From NCBI RefSeq assembly GCF_013403875.1, contig NZ_JACBNX010000001.1, forward strand, positions 124,001 to 188,000: a DNA stretch of 64,000 bases, read 5' to 3'. Positions 55,504-64,000 of this stretch are shown piece by piece. Both the position numbers and the translations under genes were made by a program. Source of the DNA: Burkholderia guangdongensis. GTDB lineage: Bacteria > Pseudomonadota > Gammaproteobacteria > Burkholderiales > Burkholderiaceae. The notes beneath the pieces were generated by a model. That model was given only the letters and a program-made list of their open reading frames with translations. It did no database searches and was not told the origin of the DNA. The stretch's first letter is position 1; each line of letters opens with the position of its first letter.

Positions 55504-57378
55504 GTGATTCCGCATTCGTTCCTGCAGGACTTGCTGAACCGCGTCGATATCGTCGACGTGGTGGGTCGGTTCGTGCAGCTGAAGAAGGGCGGCGCGAACT
55601 TCATGGGGCTCTGCCCGTTCCACAACGAGAAGAGCCCGTCGTTTACCGTCAGCCCGACCAAGCAGTTCTATCACTGCTTCGGCTGCGGCGCGCACGGCAC
55701 CGCGATCGGCTTCCTGATGGAGCACGCGGGGCTGACGTTCCCCGACGCGGTTCAGGAGCTCGCGCAGTCGGTCGGGCTGACCGTGCCGCACGATCCGTCG
55801 CCCGTGCGTGGCGGGGGCGGCGGCAGCGACGGCTACGGACCGCCCGCCGTGTCGAAGTCGGTCGCAACCGCGCTGTCCGACGTGATGCAGGCCGCGTGCG
55901 ACCACTACCGCAAGCAGCTGCGCGGCGCGCCGACCGCGATCCAGTATCTGAAGAAGCGGGGCCTGACCGGCGAGATCGCCGCGCGCTTCGGGCTCGGCTA
56001 TGCGCCGGACGGCTGGCAGAACCTCGAGTCGGCGTTTCCGGACTACCGCGACGACGCGCTCGTCGAATCGGGGCTCGTGATCGTCAGCGAGAAGACCGAC
56101 GCGCAAGGCGTCGCGCGCCGGTACGACCGGTTCCGCGAGCGGATCATGTTCCCGATCCGCAACGTGAAGGGGCAGGTGATCGGCTTCGGCGGCCGCGTGC
56201 TCGGCAGCGGCGAGCCGAAGTACTTGAATTCGCCGGAAACGCCGCTATTCAACAAGGGTAGCGAGCTGTACGGGCTGTTCGAGGCGCGGCTCGCGATTCG
56301 GGAGCAAAAGTACGTGCTCGTCGTCGAGGGCTACATGGACGTCGTCGCGCTCGCGCAGCTCGGTTTTCCGAACGCGGTGGCGACGCTCGGCACCGCGTGC
56401 ACGCCGATCCACGTGCAGAAGCTGCTGCGCCAGACCGACACGGTGATCTTCAGCTTCGACGGCGATGCGGCCGGCCGCCGGGCGGCGCGCCGCGCGCTCG
56501 ACGCGTGCCTGCCGCATGCGGCGGACAACCGGACGATCCGGTTCCTTTTCCTGCCGGCCGAGCACGATCCGGACAGCTACGTGCGCGAATTCGGGGCTGA
56601 AGCGTTTTCGGAGCAGGTCGAGCGGGCGATGCCGCTGTCACAGTTCCTGCTGAACGAGGCGATCGCGGGCAAGGCGCTCGATCAGCCGGAAGGGCGCGCG
56701 AAGGCGCTGTTCGACGCGAAGCCGATGCTGCAGGCGCTGCCCGCGAACGCGCTGCGCGCGCAGATCATGCACATGATCGCGGACCGGCTCGACGTGCCGT
56801 TCGACGAGGTCGCGGCATTGTCCGACGTCGATACGCGTCTCGCCGCGCCGGTGCGTCAGGCACCCGCGCGCAGCGAGCGGCGCCGCGTGACCGACACCGA
56901 GAAGCGCGCGCTGCGCAATCTCGTGATGCATCCGCGGATCGCGTCGCAGCTCGACGACGAGCAGCTCGCGACGCTGCGTGCGTTGCCGCGCAGCGGCGAG
57001 CTGTTCATGGAAATCGTCGATCACGCGCGTGCGCTGGGCGACGGCGCGGAGTTCCGTTTGCTTTCCGATATGTTGAAGATGTCGGCGAATGCGGCGACCT
57101 ATGAGGAAATCACCCGCGAAATTCTGGACTATGATGAAAACGTCCGAGATCTGACGTTGCAGCATCCGGACGACGACGCGCAGTCCGAACGGCAGCGCGA
57201 GCAGGAACGGATCGCGGGCGAGGAGCTTCAGGCGGCCGTGCTCAAGATGCGTTACGACGCGTGTTCAGACCGGCTCGACCGGCTCACGCGCCAGTCCACG
57301 CATACGCCCGAGGAGTTGGTTGAACTGACTGAATTGAATCGGCTGCGAACCGAGATGAAGCGTCGGCTCGGGCTGTGA
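55504..57378 (+). CDS. dnaG: DNA primase (624 aa)
   Basis: Makes RNA primers for replication. GTG start (IPHSFLQDLLNRVDIVDVV). Zinc finger CPFHNEKSPSFTVSPTKQFYHCFGCG at residues ~37-64. Core with RIMFPIRNVKGQVIGFGGRVLG and toprim VVEGYMDVVALAQLG, FDGDAAGRRAA and HDPDSYVREFG. The C-terminal helicase-binding domain starts near 430 and ends TELNRLRTEMKRRLGL. Full length. The rpoD promoter lies right after the stop. Confidence 0.97.
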   Translation: MIPHSFLQDLLNRVDIVDVVGRFVQLKKGGANFMGLCPFHNEKSPSFTVSPTKQFYHCFGCGAHGTAIGFLMEHAGLTFPDAVQELAQSVGLTVPHDPSPVRGGGGGSDGYGPPAVSKSVATALSDVMQAACDHYRKQLRGAPTAIQYLKKRGLTGEIAARFGLGYAPDGWQNLESAFPDYRDDALVESGLVIVSEKTDAQGVARRYDRFRERIMFPIRNVKGQVIGFGGRVLGSGEPKYLNSPETPLFNKGSELYGLFEARLAIREQKYVLVVEGYMDVVALAQLGFPNAVATLGTACTPIHVQKLLRQTDTVIFSFDGDAAGRRAARRALDACLPHAADNRTIRFLFLPAEHDPDSYVREFGAEAFSEQVERAMPLSQFLLNEAIAGKALDQPEGRAKALFDAKPMLQALPANALRAQIMHMIADRLDVPFDEVAALSDVDTRLAAPVRQAPARSERRRVTDTEKRALRNLVMHPRIASQLDDEQLATLRALPRSGELFMEIVDHARALGDGAEFRLLSDMLKMSANAATYEEITREILDYDENVRDLTLQHPDDDAQSERQREQERIAGEELQAAVLKMRYDACSDRLDRLTRQSTHTPEELVELTELNRLRTEMKRRLGL

Positions 57379-57415
57379 GGTGCGCTGGGGCGCCGTGAGA
57401 GGGGTTGACCCCGCG

Positions 57416-57424
57416 TGCTATAAT
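57416..57424 (+). promoter_or_regulatory. Extended -10 promoter of rpoD
   Basis: TGC-TATAAT (57419-57424 as -10), 48 nt before the rpoD start and past the dnaG stop. A TTGACC at 57405-57410 is only 8 nt away and cannot be its -35. Confidence 0.7.
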
Positions 57425-57471
57425 ATAGGGTTTCCAGCGGTCTGTTTTCCGGGCAGAGGCGAGTATCTGCA

Positions 57472-59793
57472 ATGACAAAGGCGGCGATGACAAAGACGAC
57501 GGGCGGAAAGAAAGCAACGGCCAAGGGCTCGATGGAGCCGACCACGAAGGTCACGGCGGTCGGGTCTGCTTCTTCCGCCGGGAACGCGTCTTCGGTCACG
57601 GCGGCTGCAGGAAGAATAACCGCGGCGAAAAGCGCAACGGAAGCGGCTGCCGCGGCGGACGAAACGGCAGTACGTACTACTCAAGCACCCACGGTTCAAC
57701 CGGCTGTCGTCCAGCAGCCGCGAGTCGAATTAGCCGGTACGGCGAACTCCATGACGAAAAAGCTGAACGAAGTATCCGTCGATGACGACGCAAATCAGAG
57801 CGACGAGCAACCCGCTGCCGCTGCTGGCAAGTCCAAGGTGCGCGATCGCCGCGCCAAGGAAAAGGCGCTGCTGAAAGAGGCGTTCGCGTCGAGCCAGCCC
57901 GGCACGGCGGAGGAGCTCGAAGAGCGCCGCGTGAAGCTGCGCGCGCTGATCAAGCTCGGCAAGGAGCGCGGCTTCCTCACGTACGCCGAGATCAACGATC
58001 ACCTGCCGGACAACTTCACCGAGACCGAAGCGCTCGAAGGCATCATCGGCACGTTCAACGATATGGGCGTGGCGGTGTACGAGCAGGCGCCGGACGCGGA
58101 GACGCTGCTGCTGAACGACAACGCGCCGGCGGCCTCGTCGGACGACGAAGTCGAAGAGGAAGCGGAAGTCGCGCTGTCGACGGTCGATTCGGAGTTCGGC
58201 CGCACGACCGACCCGGTGCGGATGTACATGCGCGAGATGGGCACGGTCGAGCTGCTCACGCGTGAAGGCGAAATCGAGATCGCGAAGCGGATCGAGGATG
58301 GCCTGCGCCACATGGTGATGGCGATTTCCGCGTGCCCGACGACGATCGCCGATATCCTCGCGATGGCCGAGCGCGTCGCGAACGAAGAGAGCCGGGTCGA
58401 CGAGCTCGTCGACGGCCTGCTCGATCCGAATGCTTCGGATACCGATACGGACGGCTTCTCCGCGAAGGAAGCGGAGGCGATCGAGAACGAGGACGAAGAG
58501 GCGGACGAAGAGGAAGCCGAGGAAGAGGAAGAGGACGACGGCGGCGCCGCGCAGGCCTCCGCCAACGCCGCGCAGCTCGAGGCGCTCAAGCGCGCGTCGC
58601 TCGAGAAGTTCGCGATGATCAGCGAATGGTTCGACAAGATGCGCCGCGCGTTCGAGAAGGAAGGCTACAAGTCGAAGTCCTACCTGAAGGCGCAGGAAAC
58701 GATCCAGAACGAGCTGATGACGATCCGCTTCACCGCGCGTACCGTCGAGCGTCTGTGCGACACGTTGCGTGCGCAAGTGGATGAAGTGCGTCAGGTCGAG
58801 CGCCAGATTCTGCACATCGTCGTCGACAAGTGCGGGATGCCGCGTTCGGAGTTCATCGCGCGCTTCCCGAGCAACGAGACCGATCTCGACTGGGCCGAGA
58901 AGATCGCCGCCGAAGGGCATGCGTACAGCGCGATCCTGTCGCGCAACATTCCGGCGATTCGCGAGCAGCAGCAGCGTCTGCTGGATCTGCAGGCGCGCGT
59001 CGTGCTGCCGCTGAAGGACCTGAAGGAAACCAACCGTCAGATGGCGGCCGGCGAACTGAAGGCGCGCCAGGCGAAGCGCGAGATGACCGAGGCGAACCTG
59101 CGTCTCGTGATCTCGATCGCGAAGAAGTACACGAACCGTGGCCTGCAGTTCCTCGATCTGATCCAGGAAGGCAACATCGGCCTGATGAAGGCGGTCGACA
59201 AGTTCGAATATCGTCGCGGCTACAAGTTCTCGACGTATGCGACGTGGTGGATCCGCCAGGCAATCACGCGTTCGATCGCGGATCAGGCGCGCACGATCCG
59301 GATTCCGGTTCACATGATCGAGACGATCAACAAGATGAACCGCATCTCGCGGCAGATCCTGCAGGAAACCGGTCTCGAGCCGGATCCGGCGACGCTTGCC
59401 GAGAAGATGGAGATGCCGGAAGACAAGATCCGCAAGATCATGAAGATCGCGAAGGAGCCGATCTCGATGGAAACGCCGATCGGTGACGACGACGATTCCC
59501 ATCTCGGCGACTTCATCGAGGACAACAACACGGTCGCGCCGGCCGACGCCGCGCTGCACGCGAGCATGCGCGACGTCGTGAAGGACGTGCTCGATTCGCT
59601 GACGCCGCGCGAGGCGAAGGTGCTGCGGATGCGCTTCGGCATCGAGATGAGCACCGATCACACGCTCGAGGAAGTCGGCAAGCAGTTCGACGTCACGCGT
59701 GAGCGGATCCGTCAGATCGAGGCGAAGGCGCTGCGCAAGCTGCGTCACCCGAGCCGCTCCGACAAGCTGAAGTCGTTCCTCGAAGGGAACTGA
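57472..59793 (+). CDS. rpoD: RNA polymerase primary sigma factor, sigma-70 (773 aa)
   Basis: The first ~90 residues are Ala/Thr/Lys-rich, longer than in E. coli; an internal Met (near 57751, [13 protein letters not shown]) is a possible alternative start. Region 1.1 follows ([22 protein letters not shown]), an acidic insert near 340-360, then regions 1.2 ([29 protein letters not shown]), 2 ([61 protein letters not shown]), 3 and 4 ([29 protein letters not shown]). Essential housekeeping factor, transcribed from the extended -10 promoter. Confidence 0.98.
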   Translation: MTKAAMTKTTGGKKATAKGSMEPTTKVTAVGSASSAGNASSVTAAAGRITAAKSATEAAAAADETAVRTTQAPTVQPAVVQQPRVELAGTANSMTKKLNEVSVDDDANQSDEQPAAAAGKSKVRDRRAKEKALLKEAFASSQPGTAEELEERRVKLRALIKLGKERGFLTYAEINDHLPDNFTETEALEGIIGTFNDMGVAVYEQAPDAETLLLNDNAPAASSDDEVEEEAEVALSTVDSEFGRTTDPVRMYMREMGTVELLTREGEIEIAKRIEDGLRHMVMAISACPTTIADILAMAERVANEESRVDELVDGLLDPNASDTDTDGFSAKEAEAIENEDEEADEEEAEEEEEDDGGAAQASANAAQLEALKRASLEKFAMISEWFDKMRRAFEKEGYKSKSYLKAQETIQNELMTIRFTARTVERLCDTLRAQVDEVRQVERQILHIVVDKCGMPRSEFIARFPSNETDLDWAEKIAAEGHAYSAILSRNIPAIREQQQRLLDLQARVVLPLKDLKETNRQMAAGELKARQAKREMTEANLRLVISIAKKYTNRGLQFLDLIQEGNIGLMKAVDKFEYRRGYKFSTYATWWIRQAITRSIADQARTIRIPVHMIETINKMNRISRQILQETGLEPDPATLAEKMEMPEDKIRKIMKIAKEPISMETPIGDDDDSHLGDFIEDNNTVAPADAALHASMRDVVKDVLDSLTPREAKVLRMRFGIEMSTDHTLEEVGKQFDVTRERIRQIEAKALRKLRHPSRSDKLKSFLEGN

Positions 59794-59813
59794 TCTCGGC
59801 GGTTTTCTCTTTG

Positions 59814-59849
59814 AACGCCACCGGTGTCGCAACGATGCCGGTGGCGTTT
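59814..59849 (+). terminator. Terminator after rpoD
   Basis: AACGCCACCGG (59814-59824) and CCGGTGGCGTT (59838-59848) form a perfect 11-bp stem, with TTTC immediately following. Confidence 0.85.
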
Positions 59850-59860
59850 CTCCCCGCAGT

Positions 59861-59869
59861 TGCTACAAT
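59861..59869 (+). promoter_or_regulatory. Extended -10 promoter of the tRNA gene
   Basis: TGC-TACAAT (59864-59869 as -10), with the tRNA starting 50 nt further on. No clear -35 at the normal distance. Confidence 0.55.
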
Positions 59870-59919
59870 GCCGGCCCGGCGTTCCGTTCGGGCCGCCGGA
59901 CGTAGCGCACTCCGTTTCA

Positions 59920-59996
59920 GGGCCTGTAGCTCAGTTGGTTAGAGCAGTCGACTCATAATCGATTGGTCGCCGGTTCAAGTCCGGCCGGGCCCACCA
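59920..59996 (+). tRNA. tRNA with CAU anticodon, probably tRNA-Ile2 (lysidine type)
   Basis: 77 nt with CCA encoded. Acceptor GGGCCTG pairs with CGGGCCC, and the T-arm is GCCGG-TTCAAGT-CCGGC. The anticodon loop CTCATAA carries CAT (59954-59956). The anticodon arm and the ATAATCG.TTGGTCGC run match E. coli tRNA-Ile2, read as AUA after lysidine modification. It is not initiator tRNA: 1-72 is G-C and the three G-C pairs of the anticodon stem are absent. It is often labelled Met on the anticodon alone. Confidence 0.9.
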
Positions 59997-60031
59997 ATTC
60001 CTTCTTCCCTCTAGTACGCAAAGCTCTGTGA

Positions 60032-61213
60032 TCATTTAGGCAGCGCGTCACGAATGGCCTTGACCGCGGCGATCGCCGTGCGCGTTCGAACGTCGCTGAC
60101 GAACTCCGGCCAGCTGGACAGAAGCACCGCCGCGAAATCCGCCTGCGGATCGATATAGATCATCTGGCCGAAAACCCCGCGCGCCATATAGGCCCGGCGT
60201 TCGTCGTACTCGACCCAGAACTGGCTCCGGTATGCGCCCAGCGGCAGATCCCGGCGGTCGATCTCCCCGAACAACTCGGGCCGGCCACCCGAGCGGATGT
60301 CGTCAAGCCATTCGGCGGGCACGATGCGACGTCCGTTGAGTTCACCACGCCTCAGGTGTAACAGCGCGAAGCGGCCGTAATCGCGCAGCGAGGCGTTGAA
60401 TCCGCCGTCCGCCAGCGCGTATCCGGTTGAGTCGACGGTGAAGTAGGCGTCTTCTTCGGCACCCATCGGTGCCCACAATTCGCGGCTGACCAGTTCGGCC
60501 AAAGGCGTGCCGCTGGCGCGTTGAAGGGCGAACGCAAGAACATCGGTCTCGATCGACCGGTAGCGAAAGGAGGCGCCGTGCTCACACTCCGCTTTCGTCA
60601 GGCCGAGCACAAGATCCCAGACATTTGCCGGCCACGCCGGATCCAGGCGATCCTTCCATCCGCTGGCCGCGTCCAGCATGGCCATATGCGAATCAAGGGC
60701 CGTGTAGTTTTCGTCGAACGTGACCCCGCTCGTCATATCCAGGACGTGTCGAATCGTTGCGCCTCGATATGCGGTTTGTTCCAGCTCCGGCAGGTACGCC
60801 GTGAGCAGGCTGGCTGGATCGATTTCCCCACGTCCGATCAGGATCCCGGCAAGCGTGCCGGTAATCGATTTTGCCATCGACTGCGAAAGATGCGGAGTAT
60901 GTGCGGTCATTCCGTTGAAATAGCGCTCCGCGACGATCTTGCCGCGATGGAGGATCAATGCCCCATCGGTGTAGTTCTCCTCGAAGAATGCCGCGATGGA
61001 ACTGCGGTTTCCGTCGCTTTCGAAGTGGATATCGTCGATCTCTCGCAGCGCGGACGGTAATGGGCTGGCCGGGCCCGTTCCACGCCAGACCCGAGTGGTC
61101 GGGACGAATTCGCGCACACGCTGAAAACTCCATCGATTCCATGGTGTACGGTCCCACTCGTGGCGGGGGATTTGGGGCGCACCTTGCGCTCCGGAATGTC
61201 GGATTGCCGTCAT
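60032..61213 (-). CDS. Serine hydrolase, class C beta-lactamase fold, NylB-like (393 aa)
   Basis: Catalytic SxxK in LSQSMAKSITGTLAG (near residue 136). The second motif is YRS in FRYRSIETDVLAFALQRASG, as in 6-aminohexanoate-dimer hydrolases (Tyr-Ser-Asn there). LTAYLPELEQTAYRGATIRHVLDMTSGV is a typical family segment. No signal peptide, so cytoplasmic. Substrate unknown; amide or ester hydrolysis likely. A GGAG ribosome site precedes the ATG. Codon use is less extreme in GC than in its neighbours. It lies between the tRNA and a divergent regulator. Confidence 0.88.
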   Translation of the reverse strand: MTAIRHSGAQGAPQIPRHEWDRTPWNRWSFQRVREFVPTTRVWRGTGPASPLPSALREIDDIHFESDGNRSSIAAFFEENYTDGALILHRGKIVAERYFNGMTAHTPHLSQSMAKSITGTLAGILIGRGEIDPASLLTAYLPELEQTAYRGATIRHVLDMTSGVTFDENYTALDSHMAMLDAASGWKDRLDPAWPANVWDLVLGLTKAECEHGASFRYRSIETDVLAFALQRASGTPLAELVSRELWAPMGAEEDAYFTVDSTGYALADGGFNASLRDYGRFALLHLRRGELNGRRIVPAEWLDDIRSGGRPELFGEIDRRDLPLGAYRSQFWVEYDERRAYMARGVFGQMIYIDPQADFAAVLLSSWPEFVSDVRTRTAIAAVKAIRDALPK

Positions 61214-61304
61214 GCTGTTTTCTCCGTTCGAATCGGGGCAACGGCCGGCCGAGGCGGGGTGGCCGTGGATTGATTCGCGGATTATCTTGGTATTATTTTT
61301 TTCC

Positions 61305-61327
61305 GGTAACTCCCCAGGTGGGTTACC
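61305..61327. promoter_or_regulatory. Palindrome between the hydrolase and regulator genes
   Basis: GGTAAC-N11-GTTACC, with two further matched bases inside the arms. It is 14 nt upstream of the regulator start and in the shared promoter region, consistent with an operator for a LuxR-type dimer. Confidence 0.55.
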
Positions 61328-61341
61328 TCAATGGAGACGGC

Positions 61342-62220
61342 ATGAACCTCGAATGGCAGGATCTCGCCTTTCATCGCGAGATCGCCACCGTGATCGATGC
61401 GCTGGACGGGCCGCATTTCTGGCCGAGACTCGTTCGCGTTCTCGAACGTCACGTCGCGGTGGACGCGTGGGTCGCGCTGCGGTTCGCGCGCAATGGGGCG
61501 CCGCACGTGTGCGCGGAGCAGGCATTACCCGACGGTCAAGTGGACCTGCTGTTCCAGGAATATGTGTCGACGTTCTATCAGCTCGACCCGTTCTACCTGG
61601 ACGCGTTCGAGCGCCGCGAGTCGGGCTTTCATGCGCTTGCCGACGTCGCCCCCGACAATTTCACGGCAACCGAATACTATCAACGCTATTTCCAGCGCAA
61701 CATCATCGGCGACGAGGTCCATTTCAACGTGGCCGTCGATTCGGATCACGTCATAGGCTTCTCGCTCAGCAAGCGGCAGCGTTACGACGCGCGCGAAATG
61801 TCTCTGCTGACCCTGGTTGCTCCGTGGGTGATCGCGCTGATGCAGCAGCGCCTGCGTTTCGAGGATGTCGGTCGGCCGGCGCCCAGCATGCCGGCCGCCG
61901 ACATACGCTCGCCCGATCTTCGCGAACGCCTGGTCATGTTTTCCGAGCGCGTTGGCCACGGCGCGCTGACGGCGCGGGAAATCGACGTGACGATGCTGTC
62001 ACTCAGTGGGCATTCGTCGCGCGCGATCGCGGACAGGCTGGCCATTTCATTCGAAACCGTCCGCACGTACAAGAAACACATCTACGCGAAGCTCGGCGTC
62101 GGCTCGCAATCCAGCCTGTTCTCGATGTTCTACGAGTGGTGCGGCACGGACGAAGCGGCGACAGCCGCGGTCGAGCGAACACGTCGTCTCGGCCGCAGCG
62201 CGACACCCTCCGGCAAATAG
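61342..62220 (+). CDS. LuxR-family transcriptional regulator (292 aa)
   Basis: The N-terminal ~200 residues form a ligand- or signal-sensing domain of unknown type (EYVSTFYQLDPFYLDAFERRESGFHALADVAP, EYYQRYFQRNIIGDEVHFNVAVDSDHVIGFSLSK). It differs from acyl-homoserine lactone domains in that I do not see the usual Trp/Asp signature. The C-terminal helix-turn-helix is LTAREIDVTMLSLSGHSSRAIADRLAISFETVRTYKKHIYAKLGV (about 213-257). ATG 61342 has GGAGA (61333-61337). Divergent from the serine hydrolase, so likely to control it. Confidence 0.88.
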   Translation: MNLEWQDLAFHREIATVIDALDGPHFWPRLVRVLERHVAVDAWVALRFARNGAPHVCAEQALPDGQVDLLFQEYVSTFYQLDPFYLDAFERRESGFHALADVAPDNFTATEYYQRYFQRNIIGDEVHFNVAVDSDHVIGFSLSKRQRYDAREMSLLTLVAPWVIALMQQRLRFEDVGRPAPSMPAADIRSPDLRERLVMFSERVGHGALTAREIDVTMLSLSGHSSRAIADRLAISFETVRTYKKHIYAKLGVGSQSSLFSMFYEWCGTDEAATAAVERTRRLGRSATPSGK

Positions 62221-62363
62221 TCGTTCATTCGCTTGCGCATATCTGGCACGACCGTGGCGGTCGGCATCGTGACGCTTCCGCGAAGGGCAATGTGAACCCC
62301 ACCGGGCCGTGATTTCAAATTGCTATCGCTGGCTCGGCTGCAATAGCGATCTTCATGTCGCGC

Positions 62364-62379
62364 CTGTATGTATATACAG
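62364..62379 (+). promoter_or_regulatory. LexA (SOS) box upstream of the UvrA-type gene
   Basis: CTGTATGTATATACAG is an exact CTGT-N8-ACAG LexA operator with an AT-alternating core. It lies 95 nt before the TTG start of the UvrA gene; a TAGTAT (62382-62387) beside it could be the -10. DNA-damage induction is predicted. Confidence 0.85.
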
Positions 62380-62473
62380 TGTAGTATTCGTCGAAATTGA
62401 GCCGCGCCTGCGGGCGTCCCGCAGCCTTCCGGCGCGGCGAACCCTGGCTAACTCATACAGACGGGCACACGAA

Positions 62474-64000
62474 TTGTCATCAAGCAATCTGATCCGCATT
62501 CGCGGAGCGCGTCAGCACAATCTCAAGCATATCGATCTCGATCTGCGTACCGGCGAAATGACGGTCGTCACCGGCCCGTCGGGCTCCGGCAAATCGAGCC
62601 TCGTGTTCGACACCCTGTATGCGGAGGGCCAGCGGCGCTACGTCGAGACGTTCAGCGCGTATGCGCGGCAGTTTCTCGACCGGATGGACCGGCCGCAGGT
62701 GGACCGCGTCGACGGCGTGCCGCCCGCGATCGCGATCGACCAGACCAATCCGGTCCGCAGTTCACGCTCGACCGTCGGCACGATGACCGAGCTCAACGAC
62801 CACCTGAAGCTCCTGTACGCACGCGCGGCGGAACTGTTCGACCGCAAGACCGCGCAGCGGGTGCGGCACGACACGCCGGAGACGATCTATGCGGACCTCT
62901 TCGCGCGCACGACGGAGCACGATCCGCGTCTCGTGATCACGTTTGCCGTCGAGTTGCCGGAAACCGTGACCGACGAGGAGGTCGAGCAGTGGCTGTCGGC
63001 GAGCGGCTATACGCGGGTGCAGGCGCAGCGCGAAGTCGCGTCGCCCACCGGGTCGCGCAAGGTGCTCGACGTGGTGGCCGACCGCTTCCGTCTGCATCAG
63101 GTCGACAAGGTGCGCGTCGTCGAGGCGATCGAGGCATCGCTGAAGCGCGGCGGCGGGCGGGTGAATGTCTACGTGCTCGCGCAGGGATCGGACAACCCGG
63201 GCGACGGCGCGGCGGCGTCCCAGGTGTGGCGTTACTCCACCGGGCTCCATGATCCTGACAGCGATCTGCGCTATGCGGATCCGCAAGCGGCGTTGTTCTC
63301 CTTCAACTCGGCGTACGGCGCGTGCGAAACATGCCGCGGCTTCGGCCGCGTGATCGGCGTCGATCTCGGCCTCGTGATTCCCGACGAGCGCAAGACGCTG
63401 CGCGGCGGCGCGATCAAGCCGATGCAGACGCCCGCGTGGAAGGAGTGCCAGGACGACCTGATGCGCTACGCGGCGAAGGCCGACATCCGGCGCGATACGC
63501 CGTGGGCCGAACTGTCGTCCGCCGAGCGGGATTGGGTGATCAACGGCTCGCCCGACTGGAACGGCAAGTGGCAGAGCCAGTGGTACGGCGTGAAGCGCTT
63601 CTTCGGTTACCTCGAATCGAAAGCGTACAAGATGCATATCCGCGTGCTGCTGTCGAAATATCGCAGCTACACGCCGTGCGAGGTGTGCGGCGGCGCGCGC
63701 CTGAAGACGGAGTCGCTGTTGTGGCGGCTCGGCACGAAGGCGAACGCCGACGCGGCGCTCGCGAGCGCCGGCCGCTTCATGCCGCGCGGTGTCGACTGGA
63801 CCCGCGCGCAGCTCGAAGCGCTGCCCGGCCTGACGGTGCATGACCTGATGCTGCTGCCGATCGAGCGCATCCGCCGCTTCTTCGACGACATCGGCCTGCC
63901 GAGCGCGATGCTCGACGATGCGCTGAAGCTGCTGCTCGCCGAGGTGCGCACGCGGCTGAAGTATCTGTGCGACGTCGGGTTGGGCTATCTGACGCTCGAC
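62474..64000 (+). CDS. UvrA-type excinuclease ATPase, 3' end beyond window
   Basis: At least 509 codons, incomplete at the window edge. TTG start: the product reads [27 protein letters not shown]. Walker A GPSGSGKS is at residues 34-41; the UvrA insertion and signature follow ([48 protein letters not shown]). A zinc-finger pair is seen: CETCRG and CEVCGG. The sequence SRSTVGT and the insertion layout match the long, double-length UvrA-like proteins of Burkholderia more than standard UvrA, but its length cannot be checked here. Regulated by the LexA box upstream. The start has only a weak ribosome site. Confidence 0.85.
   Translation, partial: MSSSNLIRIRGARQHNLKHIDLDLRTGEMTVVTGPSGSGKSSLVFDTLYAEGQRRYVETFSAYARQFLDRMDRPQVDRVDGVPPAIAIDQTNPVRSSRSTVGTMTELNDHLKLLYARAAELFDRKTAQRVRHDTPETIYADLFARTTEHDPRLVITFAVELPETVTDEEVEQWLSASGYTRVQAQREVASPTGSRKVLDVVADRFRLHQVDKVRVVEAIEASLKRGGGRVNVYVLAQGSDNPGDGAAASQVWRYSTGLHDPDSDLRYADPQAALFSFNSAYGACETCRGFGRVIGVDLGLVIPDERKTLRGGAIKPMQTPAWKECQDDLMRYAAKADIRRDTPWAELSSAERDWVINGSPDWNGKWQSQWYGVKRFFGYLESKAYKMHIRVLLSKYRSYTPCEVCGGARLKTESLLWRLGTKANADAALASAGRFMPRGVDWTRAQLEALPGLTVHDLMLLPIERIRRFFDDIGLPSAMLDDALKLLLAEVRTRLKYLCDVGLGYLTLD

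Noticed and set aside
57405..57424. TTGACC as the rpoD -35 box
   Set aside because: Only 8 nt separate it from TATAAT; sigma-70 needs about 17, so it is coincidental.
57730..59832. 700-codon minus-strand frame within rpoD
   Set aside because: Antisense shadow of sigma-70; composition is Arg/Leu/Asp repeat-like with no domains.

Overview
The window is a chromosomal segment of a high-GC betaproteobacterium, almost certainly Burkholderia. The basis is the gene content and order (thrB next to a BPSS1780-type membrane protein, xseB-ispA-dxs, rpsU-yqeY-dnaG-rpoD followed by a tRNA) and the strong G/C third-position codon bias from about 22,380 onward. The species cannot be fixed from this sequence alone.

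Bases 1 to about 22,376 are the right-hand, late part of a prophage. It has visibly lower GC and different codon use, and almost every gene is on the + strand. The order is terminase small and large subunits, scaffold, SU10-type major capsid protein, a GIY-YIG-like endonuclease, portal, adaptor, nozzle, three or four DNA-ejection-type proteins (one with an N-terminal glucosaminidase domain) and a collar-domain tail fibre. This is a short-tailed (podovirus) virion with the capsid gene placed before the portal gene. Four small genes of unknown function follow, then an approximately 430 bp non-coding right end. Integrase, repressor, replication and lysis genes are not seen and presumably lie left of base 1. 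Non-coding structure is rich: a cluster of GTACYCAACA repeats just before the terminase genes, a perfect hairpin carrying the portal Shine-Dalgarno sequence in its loop, two hairpins with near-identical loops, and a degenerate ~115-130 bp element present at both 11,939 and 21,949.

Bases 22,377 to 32,200 hold a threonine-pathway kinase operon (membrane protein, thrB, DUF2782), AMP nucleosidase, a small secreted His/Trp-rich protein, a LOG-family nucleosidase head-to-head with polA, and a type II NADH dehydrogenase. Bases 32,177 to 39,001 hold a BvgAS-like two-component system, a Tat-exported dienelactone hydrolase, a thiosulfate/3-mercaptopyruvate sulfurtransferase and a Rieske oxygenase. Bases 39,274 to 43,413 hold xseB-ispA-dxs, the isoprenoid precursor genes, followed by folE2.

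Bases 43,497 to 54,556 hold tsaD, a 2,037-residue alpha-2-macroglobulin with an intact thioester motif, its usual partner pbpC, and a flavoprotein. Bases 54,630 to 59,996 form the macromolecular synthesis cluster rpsU, yqeY, dnaG, rpoD and a CAU-anticodon tRNA; three promoters here share an extended -10 element. Beyond the tRNA is a probable accessory pair (a NylB-like serine hydrolase and a divergent LuxR-type regulator with a palindrome between them). Last comes a truncated UvrA-type ATPase gene preceded by a perfect CTGT-N8-ACAG LexA box.
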